From positions 1 to 54,478 of the forward strand of contig LUZN01000017.1 of NCBI GenBank assembly GCA_001603665.1: DNA of 54,478 nt. The letters are read 5' to 3'. Made by a program: the position numbers and the translations under genes. The notes beneath the pieces were generated by a model. The model saw only the letters and a list, made by a program, of their open reading frames with translations, made no database searches and was not told the DNA's origin. Shown here piece after piece: positions 16,619 to 25,805 of this stretch. The stretch's first letter is position 1, and every line of letters starts with the position of its first letter. Source of the DNA: Bacteroidales bacterium Bact_22. GTDB lineage: Bacteria; Bacteroidota; Bacteroidia; Bacteroidales; F082.

Positions 16619-18748
16619 ATGAAAAAACTTTTTTTAACAATTTTAACATCACTCCTTTTCAGCGGAATGCTTCGTGCTGACGAAGGTATGTGGATTCCTG
16701 CTTTGCTTCATAAAAACGAGGCTGAGATGCAGGCTATGGGCATGAAAATCACTGCCGACGACATTTATTCAATCAATCACAGCTCGATGAAGGACGCCGT
16801 GGTGCTCTTTGGAGGCGGCTGCACTGGCGAGATCGTCAGCGACCAGGGACTGCTTCTCACCAACCACCACTGTGGCTTCGACTGGATTCAGAAACATTCG
16901 ACTGTCGAGCACGACTACCTTACCGAAGGCTTCTGGGCTATGACGATGGACGAGGAACTCCCCTGCCCTGGTCTTAAAGCCAAGATGCTGCGCAACATGG
17001 TCGACGTCACCGAAAAGGTGCTGTTTAACATCACCGATGAGACCACCGACGAGGAGCGTGCCAAGATTGTGAAAGAAAACATCGACAAGCTTGTGAAAGA
17101 CCAGCAGGCGATGAGCGATTATAAGGTGACTGTTGAGTCGTTTTACCTTGGTAATCAATACTTTCTGATGTTCAACGAGATATTCGACGACATCCGCATG
17201 GTTGGCGCTCCACCGTCAAATATCGGTAAGTTCGGCGGCGACACCGACAACTGGGTATGGCCTCGTCACACCGGCGACTTCTCCATCTTTAGAATCTATA
17301 AGGATGGCAAGCCTTACAAGCCGGATTATCACTTCACCATCTCGCTGAAAGGCGTCGAAGAAGGCGATTTCACCTTCGTGTTCGGCTACCCTGCCCGCAC
17401 CAACGAATACCTTCCGGCAGTGGCAGTAAATCAAGAGGCTAACGTGGTTTATCCAGTAGTTGTCGACCTTCGCACCCAGATTCTCGATATCTATAACAAA
17501 TATCAGGAAAAAGATGCTAAAATACGTCTTCAATATGCTTCAAAACATGCCGATATCGGCAACGGCTGGAAAAAGTGGATGGGAGTTATCGAAGGTATCC
17601 ATAACTTCAAGGGAATAGAGAAAAAACAGGCTTTCGAAGAGGCTTTCTACGCATGGTGCCAGAAGCAGCGCAACCGCGTCATCTACACACGTGCGCTACG
17701 CGAGTTCGACAATGTTTATGCCGAGTTTGAGAAATATCGCATGGCCACGACATATCTCACCGAGGCCGGCTTCGCAATCGAACTGTTTAACTTCTCGTCG
17801 GTCTTCGATCCGCTGACAGAAGTCGATAAAGACACTCCAAAAGAAGAGCTTGACGCGCTTATCGAAGAGTTGAAAGCGACTGCAGCTGGTTTTTATAAAG
17901 ATTATTATATGCCAATCGACAAAGAGGTGGCGGTGACCATGCTCAAGGCTTACCGCGACGCTCAGCCTAAGGATTTCCGTCCGGAGATTTTAAATGAAAT
18001 CGATAAGAAATTCAAAGGAAATGTTGAGGCTTACGTGGATTATGTTTTTAATAGATCGATTTTCGCTTCAGAGGAAAAAACAAATAAATTCCTCGACGGA
18101 TTCAAGCCTTCGCAGGCAAAGAAAATCACCAAAGACCCTGCATTTGTTGCATATAAGAGCATAATAGGCTTCTATTTGACTGAGGTGTATCCGAAATCGG
18201 CCGAATACAATGCCAAGATCAACAATCTGCGCCGCGTTTACATGGAAGGCCAGATGAAGATGATTCCTGAGGTTTATCCTGAAAAGCGGCTCTACCCTGA
18301 CGCTAATTTCACACTCCGTGTGACTTACGGCAAAGTTGGCGGTTTCAAGCCGAAAGACGCTGTAACTTATGGTTATTTCACCACTCTCGACGGCATCATG
18401 CAGAAAGAGAATCCGAATATCTACGACTATGTCGTGACAGATAGGCTGCATGAGCTTTACGATGCAAAAGACTATGGTCGTTATGCCGATAAAGACGGCA
18501 CTATGCATGTGGCTTTCATCGCAGGCAACCACACCACAGGCGGCAACAGCGGAAGTCCGATTTTGAACGCCGAAGGCAAGCTGTTAGGTCTTAACTTCGA
18601 CCGCACATGGGAAGGCACGATGAGCGACCTCATCTACGACCCGTCGATCTGCAAAAACATCAGCGTCGACATCCGTTATGTGCTGTTCCTTATCGATAAA
18701 TATGCGGGCTGCACACGTCTCATAGATGAAATGACCATCGATGAATAG
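16619..18748 (+). CDS. dpp11: S46 family dipeptidyl-peptidase, DPP11-like (Asp/Glu-specific)
   Basis: Periplasmic serine exopeptidase releasing dipeptides from peptide N-termini. A 20-residue signal peptide (MKKLFLTILTSLLFSGMLRA) precedes the chymotrypsin-like fold. The triad is visible: H84 in LTNHHCGFDWIQ, the Asp of RHTGDFSIFR (about D220), and S644 in GGNSGSPILN. The residue 18 after the catalytic Ser is Arg662 (NFDRTWEG). In the family, Arg at this S1 position (Arg673 of Porphyromonas gingivalis DPP11) selects acidic P1 residues, whereas DPP7 has Gly. I therefore infer Asp/Glu specificity. Its last 8 bp overlap the next gene, so the two are probably co-translated. Confidence 0.93.
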   Translation: MKKLFLTILTSLLFSGMLRADEGMWIPALLHKNEAEMQAMGMKITADDIYSINHSSMKDAVVLFGGGCTGEIVSDQGLLLTNHHCGFDWIQKHSTVEHDYLTEGFWAMTMDEELPCPGLKAKMLRNMVDVTEKVLFNITDETTDEERAKIVKENIDKLVKDQQAMSDYKVTVESFYLGNQYFLMFNEIFDDIRMVGAPPSNIGKFGGDTDNWVWPRHTGDFSIFRIYKDGKPYKPDYHFTISLKGVEEGDFTFVFGYPARTNEYLPAVAVNQEANVVYPVVVDLRTQILDIYNKYQEKDAKIRLQYASKHADIGNGWKKWMGVIEGIHNFKGIEKKQAFEEAFYAWCQKQRNRVIYTRALREFDNVYAEFEKYRMATTYLTEAGFAIELFNFSSVFDPLTEVDKDTPKEELDALIEELKATAAGFYKDYYMPIDKEVAVTMLKAYRDAQPKDFRPEILNEIDKKFKGNVEAYVDYVFNRSIFASEEKTNKFLDGFKPSQAKKITKDPAFVAYKSIIGFYLTEVYPKSAEYNAKINNLRRVYMEGQMKMIPEVYPEKRLYPDANFTLRVTYGKVGGFKPKDAVTYGYFTTLDGIMQKENPNIYDYVVTDRLHELYDAKDYGRYADKDGTMHVAFIAGNHTTGGNSGSPILNAEGKLLGLNFDRTWEGTMSDLIYDPSICKNISVDIRYVLFLIDKYAGCTRLIDEMTIDE

Positions 18749-19664
18749 AATCGTTACCTGCGTACGCTCTGCCACTCCCAGCGCGCTGAAGACCATCTGG
18801 TGGCTTACCAAAATTATGGTCGGCGTGTCGTTCGGCATCATGCTGCTTCAGTATTTTGGCGTGATTGAGTGGATTTCAGAGCTGTTGACACCGGTGTTTT
18901 CGAGCTTTGGACTCCCCGGTGAGGCGGCGCTTGCGTACGTCTCGGGATATTTCGTCAACTGTTACACGGCCATGGCAGTCATGACGTCGCTGCATCTCGA
19001 CATGCGCGCCGCCACAATTCTGGCTGTCATGGTGCTATGCTCACACAACATGATCGTGGAGACCACAGTGCAGGCAAAGACAGGCTCTTCGGCAGTGAGA
19101 ATAGTGGTCGTCAGGACACTTTCGGCCTTTTTGTTGGCTTTTGTGCTGAATCAGATCATGCCGGGTGAGTTTGTCATAGGCGAATCGCAGCATGTCACAG
19201 CCGATAACGTCACCTTCGTTGAAATGCTGAAAAACTGGGCCTGGCGCACTGCCAAGACCATCGGCTTGATGATAGTGTTGGTTTACGCCTTGACGCTTTT
19301 GCAACGAATCCTCAATGAATACGGCGTAATCGAGCACATTGCCAACTTCCTGAAGCCAGTGATGCTGTTCTTCGGACTGCCGCCTCGCACAGCTTTCCTG
19401 TGGCTAGTGGCAAACACTCTCGGACTTGCTTACGGAGCTGCTGTGATGATCGATGAGACTGAACACGGGACGACCACCAAAGAAGAGAACGATCTGCTGA
19501 ACCATCATATCTGTGTGTCGCACAGTAACCTCGAGGATTTGCTGCTGTTTACGGCTATCGGCGGCAACTTCCTGTGGATGCTACTATCCAGATGGGTTAT
19601 GTCGCTGTTATTGGTTTGGGAAAGGAAGATTGAAATAATTTTTTCAAAAAAACGGAACCAATAA
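18741..19664 (+). CDS. Nucleoside-recognition (GATE) domain membrane protein
   Basis: A 307-residue inner-membrane protein with about eight hydrophobic helices arranged as two GATE-type halves (first [20 protein letters not shown] onward, second [20 protein letters not shown] onward). Each half has a Pro/Gly-rich loop ([30 protein letters not shown]). These domains occur in nucleoside transporters, spore maturation proteins SpmA/B and FeoB. The substrate is not known; the 8-bp overlap with the DPP11-like peptidase suggests a linked role, possibly in handling peptide products. It ends 10 bp before the tRNA-Pro promoter. Confidence 0.85.
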   Translation: MNRIVTCVRSATPSALKTIWWLTKIMVGVSFGIMLLQYFGVIEWISELLTPVFSSFGLPGEAALAYVSGYFVNCYTAMAVMTSLHLDMRAATILAVMVLCSHNMIVETTVQAKTGSSAVRIVVVRTLSAFLLAFVLNQIMPGEFVIGESQHVTADNVTFVEMLKNWAWRTAKTIGLMIVLVYALTLLQRILNEYGVIEHIANFLKPVMLFFGLPPRTAFLWLVANTLGLAYGAAVMIDETEHGTTTKEENDLLNHHICVSHSNLEDLLLFTAIGGNFLWMLLSRWVMSLLLVWERKIEIIFSKKRNQ

Positions 19665-19674
19665 AAAAAAGTTG

Positions 19675-19682
19675 TATTTTTG
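19675..19682 (+). promoter_or_regulatory. -7 element of tRNA-Pro
   Basis: TATTTTTG, followed by the leader CAGTCCGAAAAT that is shared with the tRNA-Lys promoter region. No -33 TTG at the right distance is visible. Confidence 0.65.
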
Positions 19683-19700
19683 CAGTCCGAAAATCGGGTT

Positions 19701-19774
19701 CGGGATGTAGCGCAGCCCGGTAGCGCGCTTCGTTCGGGACGAAGAGGCCGCAAGTTCGAATCTTGTCATCCCGA
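19701..19774 (+). tRNA. tRNA-Pro (anticodon CGG)
   Basis: A 74-nt cloverleaf: acceptor CGGGATG/CATCCCG, D arm GCGC...GCGC, anticodon stem CTTCG/CGAAG with loop TTCGGGA (anticodon CGG), T arm GCAAG-TTCGAAT-CTTGT, discriminator A. CCA is not encoded. Confidence 0.96.
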
Positions 19775-19780
19775 CAATAA

Positions 19781-19810
19781 AAAAACAGCTCAAAAAGCTG
19801 TTTTTTTTGT
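19781..19810 (+). terminator. Intrinsic terminator of tRNA-Pro
   Basis: AAAAACAGCT and AGCTGTTTTT arms around a short CAAAA loop, followed by a continuing T-run. It begins 6 bp after the tRNA 3' end. Confidence 0.9.
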
Positions 19811-19883
19811 TTATAGTTTACGGTTTACCGTTTATTTTTTAAGGCTTTTTACACAGTAAACGGTAAACGGTAAACAGTAAACT
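19809..19883. repeat. Inverted heptad arrays (GTTTACN / GTAAACN)
   Basis: Four heptads of the type GTTTATA, GTTTACG, GTTTACC, GTTTATT (19809-19836), a 19-bp spacer, then four heptads of the complement type GTAAACG, GTAAACG, GTAAACA, GTAAACT (19856-19883). The array can form a long cruciform or RNA hairpin. Its right end runs into the stop codon of the small lipoprotein gene. Confidence 0.85.
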
Positions 19884-20019
19884 ACTTCCATCGTGAGCAA
19901 TCGCACTTCTCCCCTTTTTTCTGATAATTACTGGGTTCGTATGCCCGCGAACAGGATACGAAAACTATTGATAACGAAATGATTAACAATAGAAGCTTTA
20001 TTATATATCTTTTCTTCAT
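19882..20019 (-). CDS. Small lipoprotein, 45 residues, unknown function
   Basis: A short reading frame: MKKRYIIKLLLLIISLSI, then a lipobox ending VFVSC, then a 20-residue tail (SRAYEPSNYQKKGEKCDCSR plus WK) containing two further cysteines in a CDC pair. It has the charged N-region, hydrophobic core and lipobox of a Sec/SPII lipoprotein. The TAG stop is formed exactly at the edge of the heptad repeat. It is the last gene of the envelope operon, 35 bp after the EnvC-like gene. Function unknown; I have not seen this tail in a named family. Confidence 0.7.
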   Translation of the reverse strand: MKKRYIIKLLLLIISLSIVFVSCSRAYEPSNYQKKGEKCDCSRWK

Positions 20020-20030
20020 AATTCCTTTTT

Positions 20031-20057
20031 AAACAGTAAACGGTAAACAGTAAACTA
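20031..20057. repeat. Heptad repeat (GTTTACN type) at the EnvC-like stop codon
   Basis: On the minus strand the stop TAG of the EnvC-like gene runs directly into TTTACTG, TTTACCG, TTTACTG, TTT. It is the same motif and the same junction as at the small lipoprotein gene. Confidence 0.8.
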
Positions 20058-21230
20058 CTTCAGCCATGTCTCGGGGTTTGTGTTGTTTTTATCGTTCCAC
20101 ACTTCGAAATGGAGCGACGTTACGTTGTCGTTGGCTCCGGTATGAATCATTCCGATTTTATCGCCTGTCTTGACTTTATCGCCAGTCTTTACATACACTT
20201 TCTCGAGGTTCGCATAAAGCGTGAAATACATGCCATGGCGCACCATCACCACATTGGTCGAGCCGGTGTTGAAGATGGTCGACACCTGTCCGTCGAACAC
20301 ACATAAGGCGTTGGCACCCTGGTCGGTCGAGATGTCGATGCCATTGTTGAACACCGTCACCTTAGGCTGCGTGGGGTGCGGACTATTGCCGTATTTCTTA
20401 GTTACGATGCCGCTTGCCACTGGCCACGGAAGCTTGCCTTTGTTGTTTTCAAACGAGGCCGAGAGCTTCGGGTCGATGGTCGCGTCGGCACGACGTCTGG
20501 CGATCTCCTCCTCTATCAACTTCTTGATTTTCGCTTGCAAAGCCTTGGTTTCCTTCTCCTTCTGTGCAATCTCGTTCTTGATCTTTTTCTCGTCTTTTTT
20601 CAGCTTCGCCACCTTGTCGTTGAGCGACTTTTTGTCTTTGTTGAGCGCCTCAACCTCCTTTTTTTGCTGGGCATAGAGCTGCTCGATACGTTTTTTGTCA
20701 GCTTCAGTCTTATCGATCCTCACCTTGATGTCAGACTTATTGTTGTCGATATCGACCATCTTCTGCTTCAAAAGCTCATTAAACTGCTTGATATACCTTA
20801 TCCTTCTTACTGCTTGATTGAAATCATTTGAAGAAAAGATAAAAAGTAAGTTGTTGAGGTTGTTACGGTTACGATAACTTATAACCAGCAGGTCGGCATA
20901 TTCGCGACGGTTTTTCTCGAGTTCGTTCTGAAGGTTCGAGATATCGTTTTTATACCCTTTTATATCCTTATTCAAGCCATCGAGTTGACTTTTATATGCC
21001 TTCACCAAATCTTGACGTTTCTTTATTTGCGCCTGCAAAAGCTCGATTTCCCGTAAGGTCGTCTCCTTGTTTCTCGATGTCTGTTTCAGCAGATTCTGTG
21101 AAGTCTTGATTTCTGACTGCAGCTTCGTGACTTTCTTCTCCAAATCGTCCGCTGATTGGCACAAAGCCGTCATCCCGATGCCAAAAAACATCAGTAAAAA
21201 CATCAGCGGATATTTGATTTTACTAATCAT
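20055..21230 (-). CDS. EnvC-like murein hydrolase activator, degenerate M23 domain
   Basis: A 391-residue periplasmic protein: signal peptide (about 1-24), a long coiled coil (about 25-245, Lys/Glu/Leu heptads), and a C-terminal LytM/M23 fold (about 270-391, NNGIDISTDQGANALCVFDGQV to LHFEVWNDK). Active M23 enzymes bind zinc with HxGxD, and use YxH and HxH. Here the first His is Asn, YGH is YAN, and HxH is SLHF, so only Asp and one His remain. It is most likely a non-catalytic activator of a cell-wall amidase, like EnvC. It overlaps the DUF4292 gene by 4 bp and ends at a heptad repeat. Confidence 0.88.
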   Translation of the reverse strand: MISKIKYPLMFLLMFFGIGMTALCQSADDLEKKVTKLQSEIKTSQNLLKQTSRNKETTLREIELLQAQIKKRQDLVKAYKSQLDGLNKDIKGYKNDISNLQNELEKNRREYADLLVISYRNRNNLNNLLFIFSSNDFNQAVRRIRYIKQFNELLKQKMVDIDNNKSDIKVRIDKTEADKKRIEQLYAQQKKEVEALNKDKKSLNDKVAKLKKDEKKIKNEIAQKEKETKALQAKIKKLIEEEIARRRADATIDPKLSASFENNKGKLPWPVASGIVTKKYGNSPHPTQPKVTVFNNGIDISTDQGANALCVFDGQVSTIFNTGSTNVVMVRHGMYFTLYANLEKVYVKTGDKVKTGDKIGMIHTGANDNVTSLHFEVWNDKNNTNPETWLK

Positions 21231-22057
21231 TTGAAGATACGGTCATACTTTTTAGGAACGTTGAAAATGAACTCGATATTGTCACCAACAACGATATTCG
21301 AATAGCTTATTTCGGCTTTGAGCAAGAAATCGCCGTGGATATCGATAGAAATTTTTGTAGGGATATATTTCCCATTAACCTCTTCAAAATCAGAGTATTC
21401 AAGTTCGATTTTACGCTTGCTGTCGGCGTATTCCTTGATGTAATATTTCGTGATTTTAAACAGCTGCGGGTCGATACATATGTCTTTCAGCATCACCTTC
21501 CACTCGTCGTCACTCTGCTTAATCGTCTTTTTTAACTCGTTGGAAATCAATAAATTGTATTGTCCGTCTTTGATCGAGATTTTATAATTATCGCTTTCGC
21601 GAAGATTGATATCATTGCCGATTAGCACTGCCTGGATGAAGTCGATAGTGGTGATCATCGGCGAGATATCGTTGAAAACACTGATATTTTCGATGAGATA
21701 GGTCTTGTCGTTGCGGTTCAGCATAAACACCGAGTCGGGCGTCACCATCATTCGCAACACCTCCACTCCGAGTGGCGCTGATATGCTTGTCCAGATGATG
21801 CTGTCTTTCTGCATGCGCAGCTGTCCTTTGGTGCTGAAACTCTTGTCGGCAGTCTCGATTTTTAGGTTCATTTTCGCCTGGAAACTGTCGAAATCGAACT
21901 CGTTTTCCTGCACTTCCTTTATAAGATGACTGGCGGTGAATTCGCGCAGGGTAGCCTTCGTCATCTTTTTCTTCGACGAACAGCCTGTTCCAATGAAAAG
22001 AAGTGTTAAAACACTGAATATCAATATGATGCGAATTCTATTCATAGAGTTTTTCAT
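21227..22057 (-). CDS. DUF4292 family lipoprotein
   Basis: A 276-residue envelope lipoprotein of the Bacteroidetes DUF4292 family, with a LolA/LolB-like beta-rich pattern. The lipobox is LLFIGTGC (cysteine about residue 26), then SSKKKMTKATLREFTASHLIKEVQ, FQAKMNLKIETADKSFSTKGQLRMQKDSIIWTSISAPLGVEVLRMMVTPDSV. The family hallmark is a repeated beta strand array, with no enzymatic residues known. An alternative start at 22045 (MNRIRII) is equally plausible. It lies between the TPR gene and the EnvC-like gene with overlaps at both ends, so it is translationally coupled. A role in outer-membrane or lipoprotein handling is only inference. Confidence 0.85.
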   Translation of the reverse strand: MKNSMNRIRIILIFSVLTLLFIGTGCSSKKKMTKATLREFTASHLIKEVQENEFDFDSFQAKMNLKIETADKSFSTKGQLRMQKDSIIWTSISAPLGVEVLRMMVTPDSVFMLNRNDKTYLIENISVFNDISPMITTIDFIQAVLIGNDINLRESDNYKISIKDGQYNLLISNELKKTIKQSDDEWKVMLKDICIDPQLFKITKYYIKEYADSKRKIELEYSDFEEVNGKYIPTKISIDIHGDFLLKAEISYSNIVVGDNIEFIFNVPKKYDRIFK

Positions 22058-23735
22058 CTTTTATTTTTTGCTCAAGAAATTCCGAGACCTCATCACCCGC
22101 TTTCTGGGCTTTTTTCCAATTCTTCACGGCATTTTTCTTATCGCCAAGCTGGTAAAGGATATCGCCGAGATGCTCGTAATTGATGCCACCCGGATGTTTA
22201 TCGTATTTGAAAACCTTTTCAATATATTTTTTTGCCTCCTGATAACGGCCCATTTTATAAAGAACCCAAGCGTAGGTGTCGAGATACATGGAGTTTTTCG
22301 GCTCAGCTTTAATGGTCTTTTCCGACATTGCCAAAGCCTTCTCAAGTTCTTGATTATCAAGCGCTAAATAGTAAGCATAGTTATTCAAAACATAAATGTT
22401 TTCCGGATCGTATCTCAGAATTTTATTATAAGTTTCGTAAACTTTTTCCTTATTATTAAGCTGATGATAACAATCGGCGATATTTGTGTCGAAGGTAAGC
22501 ATCATCGACTTTTCGGCAACAAAACGCCTGCCTTTTTCCAACGATTTCAATGCATCTTCATAATTATGCAACATTATGTGCGACACGGCATTCAGTTGGT
22601 AAAGATAAGGTTGATCCGGATAAAGGGCAATGGCTCGATTTGAATATTCTATTGATGCCTTGTAATCTTCCAACATGCCGTAACACATCGACAATTGTCC
22701 CAATGTAGCATATTCGGTATCGCCATATTTTACAGCTTTTATGAAAAAATCTTTTGCCTTAAGATAATCACGCTGTAAGTAATAAAGAGTGCCTACAAGA
22801 TTATAACCGGCGGATTTATCAGGGTATGTGTTGATGAAAGTAGTCCCGATTTGCGCTATCTCATATCCTGAAAGATTCTGATATTTATGCAAAAACAGTT
22901 TTGACAACTCCACTTTAGTGTCGTATTCGAGATTTTTGTTTTCCAGTGCTGCTAGAAACTCCTCAAAAGCCTTGTCCTTGTTATTAACGCTCAGATAATA
23001 ATCCATCAGCGACACGTTGACGTACTTATCTTCTGGATCTAACTCCTTGATTTTCACGTATTGTTGATAAGCTTCCTTGTCGCGTTTCGTCTTGCGGTAG
23101 GCTTCGGCCAGAAGGGCACGGTAGCGGGTATTGTCGGGCATAAACTCCACGAGTTTTCCCATCTCTTCGATGGCTTTGTCTTTCTTGCCCTGCTCGTCGT
23201 AAATCTGAATTTTTTGAAGATAGATATACTCGTTTTTACCGACTTGCTGTTCCAAAATATCAAGTTTTTCAAGCACTTTGTTGAAATCGCCCACACGCAG
23301 AAGCACGTCGATGTAAGTCTCGACATACTCCAGGTTGTCGGGTTCCGCCTCCATCAGCTTATCGTAGATATTTATGAAGGTGCGGTAATCGGAGTTTTGC
23401 AGATGCAGCTGGGCCAGACGGATCTGGTACCATTTGTTGTCGGGCTGCAGGTTGACTGCCTGCTGAATCATCGAGAGGGCTTCGCTGCTGCGGCCGTCTT
23501 GCTGATACAAGGCCGAGAGCTCGTACATTGAGGCGTCGTCTTCGTCGTAAAACCTCAGTGCCTGCTCGAAGTTGTAGATGGCAACAGGATAGTTTTCGTT
23601 GTACTTCGCCTCGAGGCCTTTCGAGAAATACTCGGCGTTTTTCGGGAGGCTTCTGGGCACAATGCTGTCGTTCTGAGCAAAGGATTCACTCAAAAGAGAC
23701 ATCAATACAACTAATATTAATAATTTAACTTTCAT
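22038..23735 (-). CDS. Tetratricopeptide repeat envelope protein
   Basis: A protein of about 565 residues made of a signal peptide (MKVKLLILVVLMSLLSESFA) and about 14 tandem TPR units; examples are AIYNFEQALRFYDEDDASMYELSALYQ, ASIEYSNRAIALYPDQPYLYQL and ALAMSEKTIKAEPKNSMYLDTYAWVLY. TPR arrays act as protein scaffolds. A longer reading frame to 23813 exists, but its first 26 residues are the translated dispersed repeat (LSFRAKRGNS), so I start at the ATG at 23735. It is the third gene of the flippase-dut-TPR-DUF4292-EnvC-like operon, a layout that recurs in Bacteroidetes. Confidence 0.9.
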   Translation of the reverse strand: MKVKLLILVVLMSLLSESFAQNDSIVPRSLPKNAEYFSKGLEAKYNENYPVAIYNFEQALRFYDEDDASMYELSALYQQDGRSSEALSMIQQAVNLQPDNKWYQIRLAQLHLQNSDYRTFINIYDKLMEAEPDNLEYVETYIDVLLRVGDFNKVLEKLDILEQQVGKNEYIYLQKIQIYDEQGKKDKAIEEMGKLVEFMPDNTRYRALLAEAYRKTKRDKEAYQQYVKIKELDPEDKYVNVSLMDYYLSVNNKDKAFEEFLAALENKNLEYDTKVELSKLFLHKYQNLSGYEIAQIGTTFINTYPDKSAGYNLVGTLYYLQRDYLKAKDFFIKAVKYGDTEYATLGQLSMCYGMLEDYKASIEYSNRAIALYPDQPYLYQLNAVSHIMLHNYEDALKSLEKGRRFVAEKSMMLTFDTNIADCYHQLNNKEKVYETYNKILRYDPENIYVLNNYAYYLALDNQELEKALAMSEKTIKAEPKNSMYLDTYAWVLYKMGRYQEAKKYIEKVFKYDKHPGGINYEHLGDILYQLGDKKNAVKNWKKAQKAGDEVSEFLEQKIKDEKLYE

Positions 23736-23754
23736 CAAATGCTTTTCTATTTTA

Positions 23755-23844
23755 CAGGAGTTTCCTCGCTTTGCTCGGAATGACAATTTGACAACGGATA
23801 AACCAATTGTCATTCCGAACCCCTTTAGGGGTGAGGAACCCCCT
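23755..23844. repeat. Two inverted copies of the GTCATTCCGA repeat
   Basis: The complement copy (CAGGAGTTTCCTCGC ... CGGAATGACAA, 23755-23786) and the direct copy (TTGTCATTCCGAACCCC ... GTGAGGAACCCCC, 23808-23844) face each other in the dut-TPR gap. Same family as 16558-16602. Confidence 0.8.
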
Positions 23845-23855
23845 TCAAATTAACT

Positions 23856-24290
23856 TTACTTTCCAGTATGTCCAAACCCTCCAGCACCTCGCTCTGTCTC
23901 GCTAAGTGTCTCAACCGCAACCACTTCCGGCTGTTCGTGCTTGGCGATGACGAGCTGTGCGATGCGGTCGCCGCTCTTAATAACGAAGTCGGCATCCGAC
24001 AGGTTGATCAGAATCACCTTCACCTCTCCCCTATAGTCGGCGTCGATGGTACCCGGCGAGTTCAAAACCGTGATGCCGCTCTTGATGGCCAGTCCGCTGC
24101 GTGGACGAACCTGTCCTTCGTAACCTACCGGGATCTCCATGAAGAGTCCTGTTGGCACCAAAGCGCGCTGCATTGGCTTTATAACTAATTCACCGTCAGG
24201 GAGATACGCTCTGAGGTCCATGCCTGCCGAGTTCACTGTCTCGTAAGCCGGCATAGCGTTGTCAGATTTATTAACAATGTTCAATTTCAT
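23856..24290 (-). CDS. dut: Deoxyuridine 5'-triphosphate nucleotidohydrolase
   Basis: Trimeric dUTPase, hydrolysing dUTP to dUMP and keeping uracil out of DNA. All five motifs are visible: [52 protein letters not shown]. Length 144 residues is typical. The ATG overlaps the flippase stop by 4 bp. Its neighbours are envelope genes; the dut placement in this cluster is usual in Bacteroidetes. Confidence 0.97.
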   Translation of the reverse strand: MKLNIVNKSDNAMPAYETVNSAGMDLRAYLPDGELVIKPMQRALVPTGLFMEIPVGYEGQVRPRSGLAIKSGITVLNSPGTIDADYRGEVKVILINLSDADFVIKSGDRIAQLVIAKHEQPEVVAVETLSETERGAGGFGHTGK

Positions 24291-25792
24291 ATTTTCAAAG
24301 GATTTTTACGTTCAAAAACAAAGACAATACCTAAATAAACTAATATCAGTAATGTGTTGATAGTCAAGCGGATAGCGAGACTGTAGTCGCCAAAGATGGT
24401 GCTTATCAGGAACAGTCCGACGGCCAACGCGATGTACATGACGATTCTTCCGACCTGATATGGCACCGGGAACACTTTTTGTCCCCAGAGGTACGACACA
24501 AGCATCATGATGGTGTAGCAGCCGAGGTGTGCGATGGCGGCGCCGAGGTAACCGATGCGCGGCACAAGGATGAAGAGACAAAGTAATGTTACCGAGGCGC
24601 CGATAATCGAGATTATGGTGCCGGAGAAGGTTCTGTCGGTGAGCTTAAACCATATCGAGAGGTTGAAGACTATGCCGTAGAACATATTGGCTATCAACAC
24701 GATAGGTACGATAATCAAGCCTTCGTGGTAGTTGCTGCCGCCTCTTCCGATGAAATATTTCAGCACGTCGATGTAAAGCATCACGCCGAGGAAGATTAGC
24801 AGACAGAATATCACGAAATATGTCATCACCTTGGCGTAAAGCTCAGGCGCGTTGCGGTCCTTGGCCTTGCCGAAGAAGAAAGGCTCGGAGGCGTAGCGGA
24901 ACATCTGGATGAAGATGGTCATCAACACCGCGAGCTTGAAGTTGGCGCCGTAGATGCCGAGCTGCTGTAGGGCGTACTCCCCCCCTGTCATGCCGAGCAT
25001 TGCCAGACTTTCGGCATCAGGAATCGGGGTGAGATATTTTATCAAGATCTTGTCGGCCACCTCGTTGACCATTCCCACGAGGTTGATGAGCAGAATCGGC
25101 AATGCGTAGGCCAGCATCGGACGGATGAAATTCTTTTCAAGTTCGAAATGATAGCCTTTAAACTGCGGAAGCAGCAAAAGCAGGCTAAGGAAGCTCGACA
25201 AAACATTGGAAATCAGCACCCAGACAAGCAATCCGGCTTGCGGACCGAACACCTTATCGGATATTGCCAAGGCCGTTTCCGGGATAACAAGCAAGAAAAA
25301 CAGGTTCAAAGCCACACAAAGCGTAACGTTTGCTATCTTAATGATAGTGAATAACTTAGCTTTATTATTTCTTCTCAGCTTCGCAAATGGAACAGCTGTC
25401 AAGGCGTCGAGTGCTACGATTATTCCGAGGAAGAGCACATATTGAGTATTATGCTCATACTGAATGAGATGCGCAAAGTTTTGATATAAGCAGCAATACA
25501 AAATAAGGAAGATTCCCGTCGTGGTGATTATGCATGAGATGATGTTGTTGAACACCTTGTCGGGGTTCTCTTTCTGCGTGTAGCGGAAGAAGGTGGTCTC
25601 CATGCCGTAGGTCAGCAGGGCAAGGAGGAATGCTATCCAGGCGTAGAGGTCGGTGATCTGACCGTACACTCCGGGGGCGAAAACGCGCGTGTAAAGCGGG
25701 ACCAAAAGATAATTCAGCAAGCGCGGCACTATTGTTCCCATGCCGTAGATGACGGTTTGGCCAGCGAGTGCTTTTATTGGGTTACTACTCAT
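24287..25792 (-). CDS. Polysaccharide flippase-like membrane protein (MOP superfamily)
   Basis: A 501-residue integral membrane protein with about 12-14 helices, of the MOP/Wzx family that moves lipid-linked saccharides across the inner membrane. Indicators are the N-terminal [26 protein letters not shown] segment, [25 protein letters not shown], and many conserved small residues in the last helices. It is the first gene of the operon, with its leader carrying a palindrome (25806-25843) and the -7 box at 25865-25872. The glycan carried is unknown; no glycosyltransferases are next to it. Confidence 0.9.
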   Translation of the reverse strand: MSSNPIKALAGQTVIYGMGTIVPRLLNYLLVPLYTRVFAPGVYGQITDLYAWIAFLLALLTYGMETTFFRYTQKENPDKVFNNIISCIITTTGIFLILYCCLYQNFAHLIQYEHNTQYVLFLGIIVALDALTAVPFAKLRRNNKAKLFTIIKIANVTLCVALNLFFLLVIPETALAISDKVFGPQAGLLVWVLISNVLSSFLSLLLLLPQFKGYHFELEKNFIRPMLAYALPILLINLVGMVNEVADKILIKYLTPIPDAESLAMLGMTGGEYALQQLGIYGANFKLAVLMTIFIQMFRYASEPFFFGKAKDRNAPELYAKVMTYFVIFCLLIFLGVMLYIDVLKYFIGRGGSNYHEGLIIVPIVLIANMFYGIVFNLSIWFKLTDRTFSGTIISIIGASVTLLCLFILVPRIGYLGAAIAHLGCYTIMMLVSYLWGQKVFPVPYQVGRIVMYIALAVGLFLISTIFGDYSLAIRLTINTLLILVYLGIVFVFERKNPLKI

Positions 25793-25805
25793 ATCATTTT
25801 ATCAG

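Noticed and set aside
19809..20057. CRISPR array
   Set aside because: Units are only 7 bp with no spacers, and no cas genes are present.
23736..23813. N-terminal extension of the TPR protein
   Set aside because: It is the translation of the GTCATTCCGA repeat; a proper signal peptide begins at the ATG at 23735.
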